A stretch of DNA of 42,891 bases, taken from assembly GCA_032718475.1 (NCBI GenBank), contig JAUCBJ010001680.1, forward strand, positions 1 to 42,891. The letters run 5' to 3'. Source of the stretch: Nemertoderma westbladi (taxonomy: Eukaryota > Xenacoelomorpha > Nemertodermatida > Nemertodermatidae). Below are positions 8,788-18,951 of the stretch, in pieces. The first letter of the stretch is position 1; every line of letters starts with the position of its first letter. A program made the position numbers and the translations under genes. A model generated the notes under the pieces. The model was not told the DNA's origin. It made no database searches and worked only from the letters and a program-made list of their open reading frames with translations.

Positions 8788-9778
8788 CCCTATTCAACCT
8801 GGGCTAATCTATCCGAGATTCAACCTGGGTGTTGGCGTTTTCTGCCAACAATTTTGAATACATTTTGAATGAGGTAGAAATGTTCAAAATTAGTTGCGTT
8901 TTCGCATGGAAACAGACACATATATGGAGCATATAGTGGATTTTAAATTAATGTAAAATATTATGGCTAACTATCCAATATTTAAATTATTAATTAGAGT
9001 GCACCATTCGAAAAATATATCATATAGTTTCAATGGAAAGAGTTGCTATTTGCCTATCTTTACCAAATTACTCCCTCCTCCTACCTTGTATGAGATGTGG
9101 GTTTAGTATATCATATTATAGTCTAGTAAAGGACAGATGGCGGGGGCTATTCTGTACACTACTACAAAGATTGGTAAATAATAGGAATAAAGTGGTCAGA
9201 CAATATTAGTTTGTCTGCAACAGCAACCTGGGAAGCCAGCCTAATTTGCTATTTTGCTGGAGGCAGTTTCAGACTCCTGGTGACTTAATTCAATACATCC
9301 TTAGATGAAAACTTGTCTGCAGATCTCAACCCAGTTTTCTATCCAGCTGTGTGTTTTGTATCTCAATTCCAGCATAAGGTAAACAAACACAATGCCTTAT
9401 CTACCTTCACTTATAATTTAATTCAATTCAATAATATCTCTCTGGCAGGTAAAACTGATTGAATAGTTTGGTATTTGATTGGATGCCAAGGCTAAGGCAT
9501 TGTCCAACCAGAATCACATTAATTAAGAAGTTAGGAATATTGTGACAGCACCAAGAATTATTTTTGTAAATTTGGATAAAATTCTTCACTTCCATTTGAC
9601 AAAATCTCATTTGCAAAAAAACTAAAAATCGCACAAAAAAATAAATCACACTAGGAGATTTACAAGTAAATTTTAGGAAAAGTCAATAAATTTCAAGTGA
9701 ATAGCCCTTAAATATATTCTCAAATTCGCAGCATTTTAAAATGTTGGCGGAAAACGCCAACACACAGGTTGGATAGGG
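8788..9778. mobile_element. piggyBac-type non-autonomous transposon (MITE) in PolB
   Basis: A 991-bp insertion flanked by TTAA on both sides (8784-8787 and 9779-9782). Its ends are inverted: CCCTATTCAACCTGGG at the left, and CCCTATCCAACCTGTG read from the right, followed on both sides by GTTGGCGTTTTCYGCCAAC, itself a small hairpin. The left end carries an extra internal duplication of TTCAACCTGGG. TTAA targets and CCY(T) termini are the hallmark of the piggyBac superfamily. It encodes no transposase, so it was mobilised in trans. A 73-codon ORF inside (9428-9649) is not convincing. Confidence 0.9.
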
Positions 9779-9782
9779 TTAA

Positions 9783-11262
9783 TATTAAAATCAATGTAAT
9801 TTTTAAATACAAATTCTTGTTGAAAAGAATATAATTTATGTAGTTTAGTAACAATTAATCCATGTTTTATATAAAATTTTAACAGTTTCAAATGTAAATG
9901 ATAAAACTCTTTATCAAATTGTGTCAGCATGAGTTTTGGTATAGACATTCTATATTTACGGGTGGTACCTCTTTGTATTGACAAGTTATTAAATTGTTCC
10001 CGCATATAAGGTGAAAGCATTGATTCATTTATACTTAAATGCTCGGGGGCTAACGGTAATTGTAATGTTTGATCGTGAATAGCCTTGGGATAATTTAAAT
10101 CACATATTAAAAAATATCCAGTAGATCCCTCAATGTCTAAATCTACCAAGTACTCGATTAGTTTTTCTGGAATTGCATTCTCTAAATGTTTAATACTTAC
10201 TTCTTTGAATTGTGAGGTGGGTAGTTTTTTACTTAAATTCCCAGAATATAAAGAGTTGAAATCAATATTAAAAATATGGCATTCTTCCTTAGTAGAATCA
10301 TATGTACTTGTACCTGGTATATTTGATTCTATATAATGTTTTCGACAAAATGAAACACCACCCCTAATTGATTTTTCAAAATCTCTATATGTCTGATAAT
10401 CCTTTATTAATTCTATTTTACATTTATTATATTTTAGCGCGCAATTATAGGTAAATGACGCGATACTACAGTAAAAAACCGCTTCTAAATCGTAATTTTG
10501 TTTACAAACATTCCTAAAATTCTCAAATATATCAGCAAGCAAACAAACATCGAGTTTTAAATAGGCTAAAAGATAATCTTTGAGATTCACACAGTCGAAT
10601 TCTACCCATGATATTCCCGCAAACCTATAATCTTCAATTGTGCATGTTTTTTGACTTAAGTTACTAAAAAAATTATTTATAGACGGTAAACCAGTATCAT
10701 TAAATTTATTAATATCTGTCAAGTACTCGTATGGAAATACTCCTTTCCGTTTAATTGTTGAGTTATTCAAGTTTGGATAAAAATATTTCATTTCTTGTAG
10801 AGTAATAGGTAAAATTGAGCTTATATCATGACTGGCTACATCTTTTGTTGAACACTCAACTAAATTACTTAAAGAAAAGCTTAAAAATTGATATGTGTCT
10901 AAGAAACGTAACTCAATTTTCTTAGAAGTGTTTTTAATTGGGATAAACGCACTCAGTGAAATATATCGTTCTGTATTTCTCGGTATAACCTTTATATCCC
11001 AATCCGTGTATTTCTTATCTCTAAATCCGCTTTGTAATATACAATGTATATCGTAATTGTTGGAATTATGGCCACAAAGTACGTACAGGTATCGTTTCAA
11101 TGATAAACTTCGGTTACAACTATTACAGGCTGCCGCAATATATTTACCTGTAATATGTGAATGGTGTCTGTTTTTCCCTACATTATTATTTAAAGTAACA
11201 TTACAATAAAAACAAAATTTTGCTTGTTCAAAATTTACAAAATCAATATTAGTAAATGACAT
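9783..11262 (-). pseudogene. PolB fragment: HNH-like zinc site, Exo II, Exo III, motif A
   Basis: Main body of the protein-primed family B DNA polymerase typical of Polintons. In order: a zinc-binding, endonuclease-VII-like cluster (Cys17, Cys20, His33, His34, His36, Cys46, Cys49); Exo II as HNSNNYDIH (Asn66 to Asp71); a FLDTYQFLSFSLSNLV block; Exo III as YLKLD (Tyr234, Asp238); and polymerase motif A as FNIDFNSLYSGN (Asp334, Tyr339). The open frame runs on to 9736 only through transposon sequence. Upstream coding continues in another frame that ends at 11304, so a frame change sits near 11,300. The element would use this enzyme to copy its own genome. Confidence 0.88.
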
Positions 11263-11303
11263 AGTTTTATGAGTGTATATGTCTGACCAACAACATAATT
11301 CAG

Positions 11304-12023
11304 TTAAATCAGATCAGTATATAATGAATCTAAGAAATCTTGAATACAATTATTATTATTTGACTTTACGAATGTTTTCAAATGACATTTTGGAGGGTTA
11401 ATTAATTCAGTATTGGGAACAATTAAATAACTCACAGCACACGGTATATGCTCCTGTATAATTTGATTATTAACTGACGGTTGTAAGATACATTCTATAT
11501 CAAAGTAGGTGACAAACAATGGGGATAAGGTTCTATCTAAATTTGTAAAACTAATGTGTGTTCTTTTTTTATTAGGTAGTTTCTCGCGCTGACTTCTTCC
11601 TTGGTAGCAGGCGAGACGGTGTTGATGAAGAACTTCCGATCGAAAAAAATGAGCCAAACACCTTTCGCAATATTTCCTATTCCTGATATGAAGTGCTCTC
11701 GTATTCAGAAATCGATTCAAGTAAGTTATGCAAACATAATGATTCAGTTTAGGTACATTGTTATTTTTTACTACAAGTAATATATTTAATAACTGTTTAT
11801 CAGGTGTAATTTTACTAAACGGAGGTTGTCTTAATATAGATACTGGGGTGCGTTTGTTGTCGTTATTCCAACATAGTAAATTAATTATATATTTTGAATT
11901 TTGTTTTTCAAAAAGTTTAATCGCTAACTGCCACTCTGTTGGATAATCTTTGTTCCCGTTGTCAAAAATGAAATGAGTCATATAATTTTTGTACGATGAA
12001 GTATGGTTTTTATTATTTTTCAC
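11304..12023 (-). pseudogene. PolB N-terminal fragment with Exo I
   Basis: 239 residues. The Exo I motif of the proofreading domain is visible as TYFDIECIL (Asp175, Glu177). Before it is a Cys/His cluster, KYCERCLAHFF to RLACY (Cys119, Cys122, His133 or His135, Cys139), which occurs at this place in Polinton polymerases. It is in a different frame from both neighbouring fragments. It ends at a stop just where the family continues, so it is a broken piece and not a separate gene. Confidence 0.82.
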
Positions 12024-12088
12024 TTTGCTACCAAATTTTGCGGATATAATAGACCATTTGAAACAATCATTATCAGCCGTTTGTATAT

Positions 12089-12811
12089 TTATTGTACATT
12101 TTTTAGCGATAAAGCCTTAGGTAATTCCATATATCCATGCCCCTTATATAGTAACGACCTACACTTAGATTCAGCTAATTTAATTTCAACCCTTAATAAA
12201 GATTTAATACGCCACCCAGAACCACGTGTGTTAAAGATGGCTATTTTTTGTAATATATTTTCCACAACATACTCAAACCAAGTGTCAAAACTTTGCGGCG
12301 AATCTGCAGTATTAATAGCACCACCGGAAGAATTAAAATAAAAGGTTTCCAATTGCTCACCTACTGAAAAATGTGACCTGTACATTAATACATTTAGACC
12401 TAACCACAGTCTAAGAACATTCATTTCTTTCAATCTATCTAATATTAACTGAAGAATATTACCTCGAATTTGTGTTAATGCTGTTTCTACATCGGGATAA
12501 TCTCTAGAAGTTGGGAGGTCGTGGACATAAATTTCAAGACGATTATCGTGAGCTTCTTGTTCCCGCGTAAAAATTGTTGCGCATGTACCAAGAGCCACCC
12601 TTAAGTTTTTTCTAGATAATATATTTTTATGTTGCGGAAATTTACGCTTTCTTGTGTAGTAACATTTCAAGTGACAATCGTGTCGTAAATAATTGTCATA
12701 TGTATACTCTTTATTACAGGTAGAACAAGTCAATTGATAGGTGCGGAACTCCATTTCTTTACAACCAGTAGTTGTTTCATGTCGTTTACAAATTTCGCTG
12801 CATGAAGTCAC
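12089..12811 (-). pseudogene. PolB extreme N-terminal region
   Basis: 240 residues upstream of the exonuclease domain. It begins with two Cys/His pairs (TCSTCNKEYTYDNYLRHDCH, about residues 29-48), a C2H2-like finger. The remainder contains a helix with ALTQIRGNILQLILDRLKEMNVLRLW and the stretch EYVVENILQKIAIFNTRGSGWRIKSLLRVEIKL, split by frame from the next fragment. N-terminal regions with RGSGW and V-E-I-x-L blocks are typical of Polinton PolB before the DNA-binding and exonuclease parts. It ends at 12089, about 65 bases before the next fragment opens in another frame. The ATG at 12811 is the likely start. Confidence 0.7.
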
Positions 12812-13113
12812 GACATGACACTTTAAACATTGACACTTTCAAAATGTGACCATAGGTGGCGTAAGTAATTATGTCTAGTTACATTCATATGACAGAATGA
12901 ACAACATATTGTTATTTTATCCATGTTGAAGTTTGTTTAGATAAATAATAAAAATAATAATAATAAAATATCTCCAAAGATTAAAATAAAATGAAATGAT
13001 ATGATATTGACTACATCTAAACATTTATATGCTAGCGAGGGAAATAATTTTAAACCAATCACCAATCGCTTATGACTATTGGAAACCGCAAAGAGTTTAA
13101 CTTATGATTAGGC
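12812..13113. other. Upstream region of PolB
   Basis: About 300 bases without an ORF between PolB and the next minus-strand gene, AT-rich with AATAATAA runs at 12,946-12,966. It may hold the PolB promoter, but I see no clear motif. Confidence 0.4.
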
Positions 13114-13584
13114 TTACATGTTAGGATAATAATCTGGTTTCCATGGAGAATTAGTAACAGGCTCTACTAGAACTGGGTTACTGACAACTTTCTGTTTCTT
13201 TGCAGGTGATGCGTTGGTAAATTTACTCGATGATCTTGGCTTCCGAGGTAATATTTCAGGAAAGATTTGTTGCGGTTGAGAGCAACTCTCTTCAACATCC
13301 GGATTAGGTGATGGGATCTCTAGGAATGCTTTAGGTTTATCCAAAAGGACAAAACCGTCAACATGGGCTTCAGTAAGAGAAACACCATCCAACGATTCTT
13401 TGAGAAAACTAATATGGGCTTTATCATTCAAGTAATGCAACTCGATAGAATTTCCGCCGGCACCTACTTCAGTAGAATTATCGGTGTTGGTGATAATAAT
13501 TTTTTTATTATTGGTTTTAATCATTTTGAGCCGGTCTGATAATTGAATGATATTTTTATCAAAAAGATGCTTGTCTGTTAACAT
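13114..13584 (-). CDS. Unknown protein with basic NLS-like motif
   Basis: 156 residues, not recognised. The N-terminal part is strand-rich with a short basic-amide run (IKTNNKKIIITNTDNS). The C-terminal third is Pro- and Ser-rich and contains ASPAKKQKVV, which resembles a nuclear localisation signal, and ends in SPWKPDYYPN. Its start overlaps the 3' end of the upstream PC4-like gene by 26 bases in another frame, so the two are probably co-transcribed. A role with the upstream protein in the nucleus is inference from context only. Confidence 0.5.
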   Translation of the reverse strand: MLTDKHLFDKNIIQLSDRLKMIKTNNKKIIITNTDNSTEVGAGGNSIELHYLNDKAHISFLKESLDGVSLTEAHVDGFVLLDKPKAFLEIPSPNPDVEESCSQPQQIFPEILPRKPRSSSKFTNASPAKKQKVVSNPVLVEPVTNSPWKPDYYPNM

Positions 13585-14179
13585 CGACTTGGTTGTCCCA
13601 CTCTCGCAACAAAACGGTTAGTTCCTGTTTTGACAAATTGAAACCCGAATAATAGTTAAAACCAACACTATCGGTGTATCTGAGGCTGATTTTCCATAAG
13701 CCAACATAGTTGGTTCCTTTAAAAGCTGTTACAAATCCAATAAACTCTGGATTTGATAATTCAATGTAGAATTGATCGCTAATAATCTCTAGCGGTGGAG
13801 AGAGAAATTGCAATAATTTCCCTCTGTATTGAATTAGAACTTCAGTAAAAGCTTTGTTGAGAACTTTACATTTGCCTTGTTTCTGAACGTAAACATCACC
13901 CGATGTGGGGTTGATGGAAATATTCAAATTTCCCCGCGCAAAACGAAGAGTGGGATATATCCTACCTGGTATAATTGCTGGTCTGGATTGATGTTGGTTG
14001 TTGTTGGTTGTTTCTAGAATGTCTAACAAATAGCGGGTATCTTGATGGGAAAAACAAATTGTTTCGTTGTCCTCCTGAGATTCCACAATAAAATACTTGC
14101 TGTGAACGACGGTACAAGTATATTTATTGTAAGTAAATTTCCAGCCATTTGTTGCTCCGGTTTTTTGCGTTAAGGCCAT
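13559..14179 (-). CDS. PC4-like ssDNA-binding / coactivator protein
   Basis: 206 residues, intact. The C-terminal part (about 137-198) resembles the PC4/p15 domain: a strand before AFKGTNYVGLWKISLRY, corresponding to the F-K-G then I-R-x-Y strands of PC4, then a loop with Gly173, then SGFNLSKQELTVLLREWDN, corresponding to K-G-I-S-L followed by the C-terminal helix. The N-terminal part has a second, weaker similar pattern (KYFIVES to ICFSHQDTRYLLDIL). PC4 proteins bind single-stranded DNA and act in transcription or replication. This is the first gene of the minus-strand set, with an ATG close to the element's right part. Resemblance was judged by eye; a different strand-rich fold is possible. 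Confidence 0.5.
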   Translation of the reverse strand: MALTQKTGATNGWKFTYNKYTCTVVHSKYFIVESQEDNETICFSHQDTRYLLDILETTNNNQHQSRPAIIPGRIYPTLRFARGNLNISINPTSGDVYVQKQGKCKVLNKAFTEVLIQYRGKLLQFLSPPLEIISDQFYIELSNPEFIGFVTAFKGTNYVGLWKISLRYTDSVGFNYYSGFNLSKQELTVLLREWDNQVDVNRQASF

Positions 14180-14240
14180 AATAATAATAAATACGAAAAA
14201 TATTACAAGTGATAAATTTTAAACCGTATCGCTGTAATAA

Positions 14241-14524
14241 ATTGACACCATAGTTCTCACTCTAAAATTGTGTTTGGTCGGAAGACGACGCCTAAGAAAA
14301 ATGTTGCTGAGTTCGACATTAGGTATCGACTCAAAAACAAAAATCGAGTGAGACACGTAGCTCAGATTTTCGTTTTTAGGTCGATACCCAATGCTGGAAT
14401 CAGTATCATTTTATGAGGTGTCGTTTTCCGACCAACGAATATACAACGAGTAAGATAATGTATAAATTATTAAGGAAAAAACACAATGTCAGAGTGAGAA
14501 CAAAAAATTAGATATGGTATCAAT
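14241..14524. repeat. Foldback MITE with about 75-bp core arms
   Basis: An imperfect inverted repeat. The core runs from 14274 to 14435, starting TTGGTCGGAAGACGACGCC and ending in the complement of TTGGTCGGAAAACGACACC; each arm is about 75 bases. Weaker inverted similarity continues outward (ATTGACACCATAG / ATTGATACCATAT, with TTCTCACTCT in both). A roughly 19-base direct repeat, TTACAAGTGATRAATTTTA, flanks it (about 14,201 and 14,538). No coding capacity. Confidence 0.8.
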
Positions 14525-15274
14525 ATATTACCATGAAGATTACAAGTGATGAATTTTATTAAAAGCATTCAGTTATATATATATAAATTTGCGATGTGGC
14601 ATAGTCAACGAAGAAGAGATGGTACGTGTCATAATCATCGACGAATAAGAAAAGAGATGGAGTGCAACGTGGATGAATAGCTGGCTGGTTGATTGCGTGG
14701 ATAGGAAATACGTGAAAGAATATGAATCATAGGGTTGTGTGTAATAATAATCAATAATAATTATTATAATAAAAACGCTCAGTATAATAAAGTTAGTGGT
14801 GGTGGTGGTAGCCTTTCAATATGGCGCAGATGCTGTGGGATTGGTTAGGTTGAGTAATTATGGAAATATCCGTATACGTGTAGCTGGAACGTGGCGGAAT
14901 TTCACGTATCATAGCGTTGTACTGGTAGGCTGCTTGGTTGGTTGCCTGGATAGGAAATAACTATGGAAATATTCGTATACGTGTAGCTGGAACGTGGCGG
15001 AATTTCACGTATCATAGCGTTGGACTGGTAGGCTGCTTGGTTGGTTGGATTGGCGACAGCCGTCGAAGAGTAGCACTGGCTAGCGGTGGTGAGTTGGCAA
15101 TCGATATAATATAATAGCGTAGTGGGGGCTAGCCATGCATCGTGAAGTTAGGTTACGCGAAGATGAATATGCGATGGTTGGTTGATGCAACAACGCGAAT
15201 CAATACTGACGGTTGGTAACAGCTATCGAGTAAGGCAGGCATCGTGAGGTTAGGCTACGCGTAGGTGATAGGCA
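14525..15274. other. GGTTGG-rich zone without genes
   Basis: No gene. The sequence is full of GGTTGGTT and GGATAGGAAAT phrases and holds a two-copy tandem repeat (next entry). It could be the outer part of the Polinton or the 5' region of the RTE element; the window cannot decide because the left Polinton end is missing. Confidence 0.5.
14860..15051. repeat. Two-copy tandem repeat, period 103 bases
   Basis: Near-identical units starting at 14860 and 14963 (ATGGAAATATYCGTATACG, then GTGTAGCTGGAACGTGGCGG and onward to TGCTTGGTTGGTT). Read directly; only a few mismatches. Confidence 0.9.
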
Positions 15275-15418
15275 ACGATTGGTTGAAGGCATCAATACTG
15301 TTGGTGACAGATGGTCATTAAACATCGCGATTTAGCACCTTTTTAATAGCCCTCCGAGATGCAGCCCGTAGCCCAGGCTAGGGAGGAGTATGATGAGGGC
15401 CATGCTTCTCCTACTACT
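15275..15418 (+). repeat. 144-bp direct repeat, copy 1
   Basis: Starts ACGATTGGTTGAAGGC and ends CTTCTCCTACTACT. Identical to 16048-16191 by direct comparison. It covers the presumed 5' part of the LINE and the first codons of its open frame. Confidence 0.95.
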
Positions 15419-16036
15419 GACATGGTCGCTCTGGCAATGGAATATAACATCGACATCATCTGCATCCAAGAACATCGGATTTGTCATGAAGACACTGCCA
15501 TGAAGTACAATAACATGGGAAATGGATGGACGTTACTAACAAGCTCAGCAGTAAGAAACTCGGCCAATGCATCAATTGGTGGAGTAGGAATTCTGCTAAG
15601 CCCATTTGAACTTAAACCCTAAACAACATCGAATCTATAAATTCCAGGGTTATGATCGCAACATTTGATGGGAATCCCAAGGCAACAGTTGTATGTTGCT
15701 ACAGTCCAACCAATGCCTCAGAGCCAGAACAAGCAGTCAAGTTTTATGAAGAACTGACTGGACTTATAAAGGACATACCGAGACACAATGTTAAAGTCAT
15801 TGCTGGTGACCTGAATGCGCAAATTGGCCCAGAAGACATCAGGGGTTACACCTATAACACCAGTTCTAACAGAAATGGGTACTTACTTTTAGACCTAATG
15901 GAAGAATGTGAATTGATACCAACAAACAACACATTCGAAAAGAGTAAGGGGAAGCTATGGACCTTTCAATACCCTAATGGAACCAAAGCACAACTGGATT
16001 ACATCCTTATAAACAAAAAGTGGAGAAACAGCATGA
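15359..16036 (+). pseudogene. RTE apurinic-like endonuclease domain, broken
   Basis: Two open stretches in different frames (15359-15622 and 15652-16059) together cover most of an AP-like endonuclease. Motifs seen are DIICIQEHRICH, GGVGILLS, CCYSPTN, VIAGDLNAQIG and LDYILINKKW. The N-terminal asparagine motif and the final S-D-H motif are absent; the latter is cut off where the 144-bp repeat begins. In an intact element this domain nicks target DNA to start reverse transcription. It is not functional here. Confidence 0.8.
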
Positions 16037-16047
16037 TCGATCGATCG

Positions 16048-16191
16048 ACGATTGGTTGAAGGCATCAATACTGTTGGTGACAGATGGTCATTAAACATCG
16101 CGATTTAGCACCTTTTTAATAGCCCTCCGAGATGCAGCCCGTAGCCCAGGCTAGGGAGGAGTATGATGAGGGCCATGCTTCTCCTACTACT
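16048..16191 (+). repeat. 144-bp direct repeat, copy 2
   Basis: Identical to 15275-15418. It sits directly after the truncated endonuclease, so the LINE restarts here before continuing into unrelated-looking sequence (16193 to about 16,400) and then the linker region. Confidence 0.95.
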
Positions 16192-16402
16192 CATGTCACC
16201 CTGTTTGGTATGTTCTTTCAGCGTGCGTGCGTTCATTGTAGCAATCTTTAGTGTCTTTTTTACATTTCAACAGGTTGGTTCTTCTTTCTTCTCTGTCTTC
16301 TGTTCCAGTAGCCAATTTATCGACCCCAGCCTGGTGTACCACTGAGGGACGCGGTCCTTGTTGACCCGGGAGACGACCGAGCCGGTATTTCTCCTGGAGG
16401 GT

Positions 16403-16882
16403 TCTCAACAGCGACCAAGAATGTAGTTAAGGCTGCATCTAGGTCCCTGAACAGGCAGTACTCTTTTAATTTACAGGAGCTAATAAACCAACAGGTTGAT
16501 GCCATCAATGATGCTGACGACAGCAGGCAATCATCCCAGGCATGGAGATCGATCAACTTGCTTGCTGGTCGAAAAAGCCAACCAACCACCAAGGTTAAGG
16601 CTGAATCACCAGCCGATCGCCTCAATGGTTGGAAGGCCCACTTTGAAAAGCTCCTCAATATTGACAGGATATTGCCTGATAACTTTATAGAAGTAAAAGT
16701 GTCTGAGTCTGTACTCCCAGATATTCCCATTGGTGATATCTCCTTTGCAGAAGTGAAGGCTGCTGCAAAGAGCATTAAGACCAATCGTGCCAGTGGAGTA
16801 GATGGTGTTCCCCCTGAGGTCTTTAAAATACCTGAGTGTTTAAAGCTCATATATCCCATCATAGTAGACATGTACCGAACAC
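16403..16882 (+). pseudogene. RTE linker region between endonuclease and RT
   Basis: An open frame of about 160 codons running into the MITE. It includes the RSLNRQYSFNLQELINQQVD helix region, AWRSINLLAGRKSQ, and DRLNGWKAHFEKLLNI. It ends with the RT-0 region NRASGVDGVPPEVFK and IYPIIVDMYRTR. These blocks sit before the reverse transcriptase palm in RTE-type LINEs. The frame is cut at about 16,882 by the inserted MITE and resumes at about 17,514. Confidence 0.75.
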
Positions 16883-17513
16883 GTTCGTGGGGACTTCGCG
16901 CAGCACGTAGTCGGCAAGCCTTGGCATACGGTTCATATAGAGCAAATGGGGCATGTCTAGTTTGAACCCCATATCCCATGCTATAAATGTATTCATTCGA
17001 TATACAATCATATGTTAATCCGCTAGGTGGTGTCAAATTGTTATTCTGCAATTTTGTACTTACCAGTGCAGCACTGTACAGCAGTACCGTACCGGTAGGC
17101 CTATGTCATTACTTCTGAGTCTCTAGCGGATCCCCAATTAAATGTCTTAACTTTTCAATTTCGTAAAAGATAGACTTCATGATTCTCTACAGGTCACCAA
17201 AATTTCAGCTCAGGAAAATGAGGCCTTCCCGAGAAATTTAACATTTTCTAAAAACCACAAAATCTGTCGTAGCTGACGTCAGACTGCATGATTTTTCACC
17301 AAACTTTACAAACTTTCTAAACTTTCTCTCTACTACTTGCCTACTAAGTTTGGTTTAATTCCGAACCAGCGATGCCGAGAAATTCGCGTTCAAACATTTA
17401 CCAGACAGACGGACGGACAGACAGACAGACGGACAGACAGACAGACGGACATGCCCCATTTACCCTATATGAACCGTATGCCAAGGCTCGCCGACTACGT
17501 GTCTCGCCCCACA
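16883..17513. mobile_element. Long-TIR MITE inserted in RTE copy 1
   Basis: About 630 bp. The ends are inverted and share roughly 60 bases: CACGTAGTCGGCAAGCCTTG at the left, with the same motif complemented at 17,448-17,500, continuing through GCATACGGTTCATATAG to AAATGGGGCATGTC. Outer bases are CGTGGGG and CCCCAC, with a possible AACA duplication in the flanks. The interior holds a (GACA)-type tetranucleotide at 17,403-17,449. It has no transposase. LINE coding resumes directly after it. Confidence 0.85.
17403..17449. repeat. GACA/GACG tetranucleotide microsatellite
   Basis: Run of AGAC, GGAC and AGAC units inside the MITE next to its right arm. Read directly. Confidence 0.95.
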
Positions 17514-18951
17514 ACAAGAGTCCCACAAGAAATGAAAACAAATAAGTTGGTGCCAGTTCCCAAGAAGGCCAACCTAACACTCTATGGTTCTTTTCGGGGA
17601 ATCTCATTGATCTCGATTGCTGCAAAGCTATACAATAGAATTCTATTAAATCGCCTCAGGGATCCCATTGAGAGACTGATCCGTGGAAATCAGAATGGGT
17701 TCCGTAAAGGTCGTGGGACCATGGAGCCCATTTTGGTACTTAGAAGGATAATTGAAAAAATAATTATATAATTAATAATAATTATATATAAAATAATTAT
17801 CAAAAAAGAAAGACAGGCATCTGGCTGTTATCTTTGTTGACTTCTTCAAGGCCTTTGATTCAGTCTCTCGCTCACGTATGTTCAGCATACTTTCATTATA
17901 TGGGATTCCTGATGAAATTATTGCAGCAATCAGATCAGTATACGATGGTTCGACAACATTTGTGTCTACAGTTGACGGTGACACAGAACCATTTGAAGTG
18001 TTATGGGGCGTCCTCCAGGGAGACACACTTGCACCATTCTTGTTCATAATTGTTGTTGACTATGTTCTACGCATGTCCTTAGATCATCATAATGATGATG
18101 GGGTGATGATAACTCCACCTACTGGCTCCAGAAGTCGAGGAAATCCTGCCAAGTACCTAACTGATCTAGACTTTGCTGATGACTTAGGAGTACTCTCAGA
18201 ATCACTAGAGGGAGCCCAACGGCTCCTCATCTCATCACAACATGCTGCTTCTAGTGTTGGTCTTTTTAATAACTCCAGAAAGACCAAAATTTTGACAGTT
18301 AACTTTGAAAGTCCTCAGCAAGTCTCTGATCGGATGAGCATAAGCTCAAAAGATGGTATGCTTGAGCATGTGGATGACTTCTGTTACCTGGGATCATGGA
18401 TCCGGAAGTCAGGTGAGGACCTTCGAATACGCAAGGGAAAGGCATGGGCAGCCTTGAATAGGCTTTCCGGGATTTGGAAGTCACCGAGAATTAATCGGAA
18501 ACTTAAGGTCCGATTATTTAGAGCGGCAGTAGTTCCAGTACTCCTCTATGGGGGTCCATGCTGGGCTCTAACTGCTGAGGACACCAAATCTCTGGATGAC
18601 ACATTCACAAGAATGCTACGCCGGGTTCATTGTGTCAAGTACAATGCACACATCTCCAACCAGACACTATATAACATTGGAGGTGTCTCATTGGTTCCCC
18701 CAAGCTTGACACTAGAACAAAATCGCATCCGCTTTGCAGGACATTACTTTCGCCGTGAGGACCAGCCAGTGCATAATCTTGTACTTTGGCAGCCTCAAGG
18801 AGTGAATAAGCATGGTGGACAGCCCATGACTTTCTTGAGACGCATCTTAAAGGACACTGGCCTTGAAGATGCGGATGATCTAGCAAATGTCATGGGTGAT
18901 AGGGAGTTGTGGCGGTGCAATTTTATCGATAAGCCGGCACAGCATCCTTAA
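17514..18951 (+). pseudogene. RTE reverse transcriptase, copy 1
   Basis: Reverse transcriptase part. It begins at RVPQEMKTNKLVPVPKK, where the family continues from the linker, then NGFRKGRGTMEP. An AT-rich insertion near 17,765-17,805 shifts the frame by one, after which the frame is open from 17,811 to 18,951. Motif A is AVIFVDFFKAFDS, then GVLQGDTLAPFLF, the active-site FADD in LTDLDFADDLG, and CYLGSWIRKSG. The C-terminal segment has LLYGGPCWALT and RRVHCVKYN. It is nearly identical to the copy ending at 35767 but damaged. Confidence 0.9.

Noticed and set aside
9428-9649. 73-codon ORF inside the piggyBac-type insert
   Set aside because: Short, low complexity and without any transposase motif.
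14525-15274. GGTTGG-rich zone as the right terminal inverted repeat of the Polinton
   Set aside because: The left end of the element is outside the window, so no inverted partner can be seen.
16317-17051. 244-codon minus ORF
   Set aside because: Lies antisense to the RTE linker and MITE arm; contains no motif of its own.
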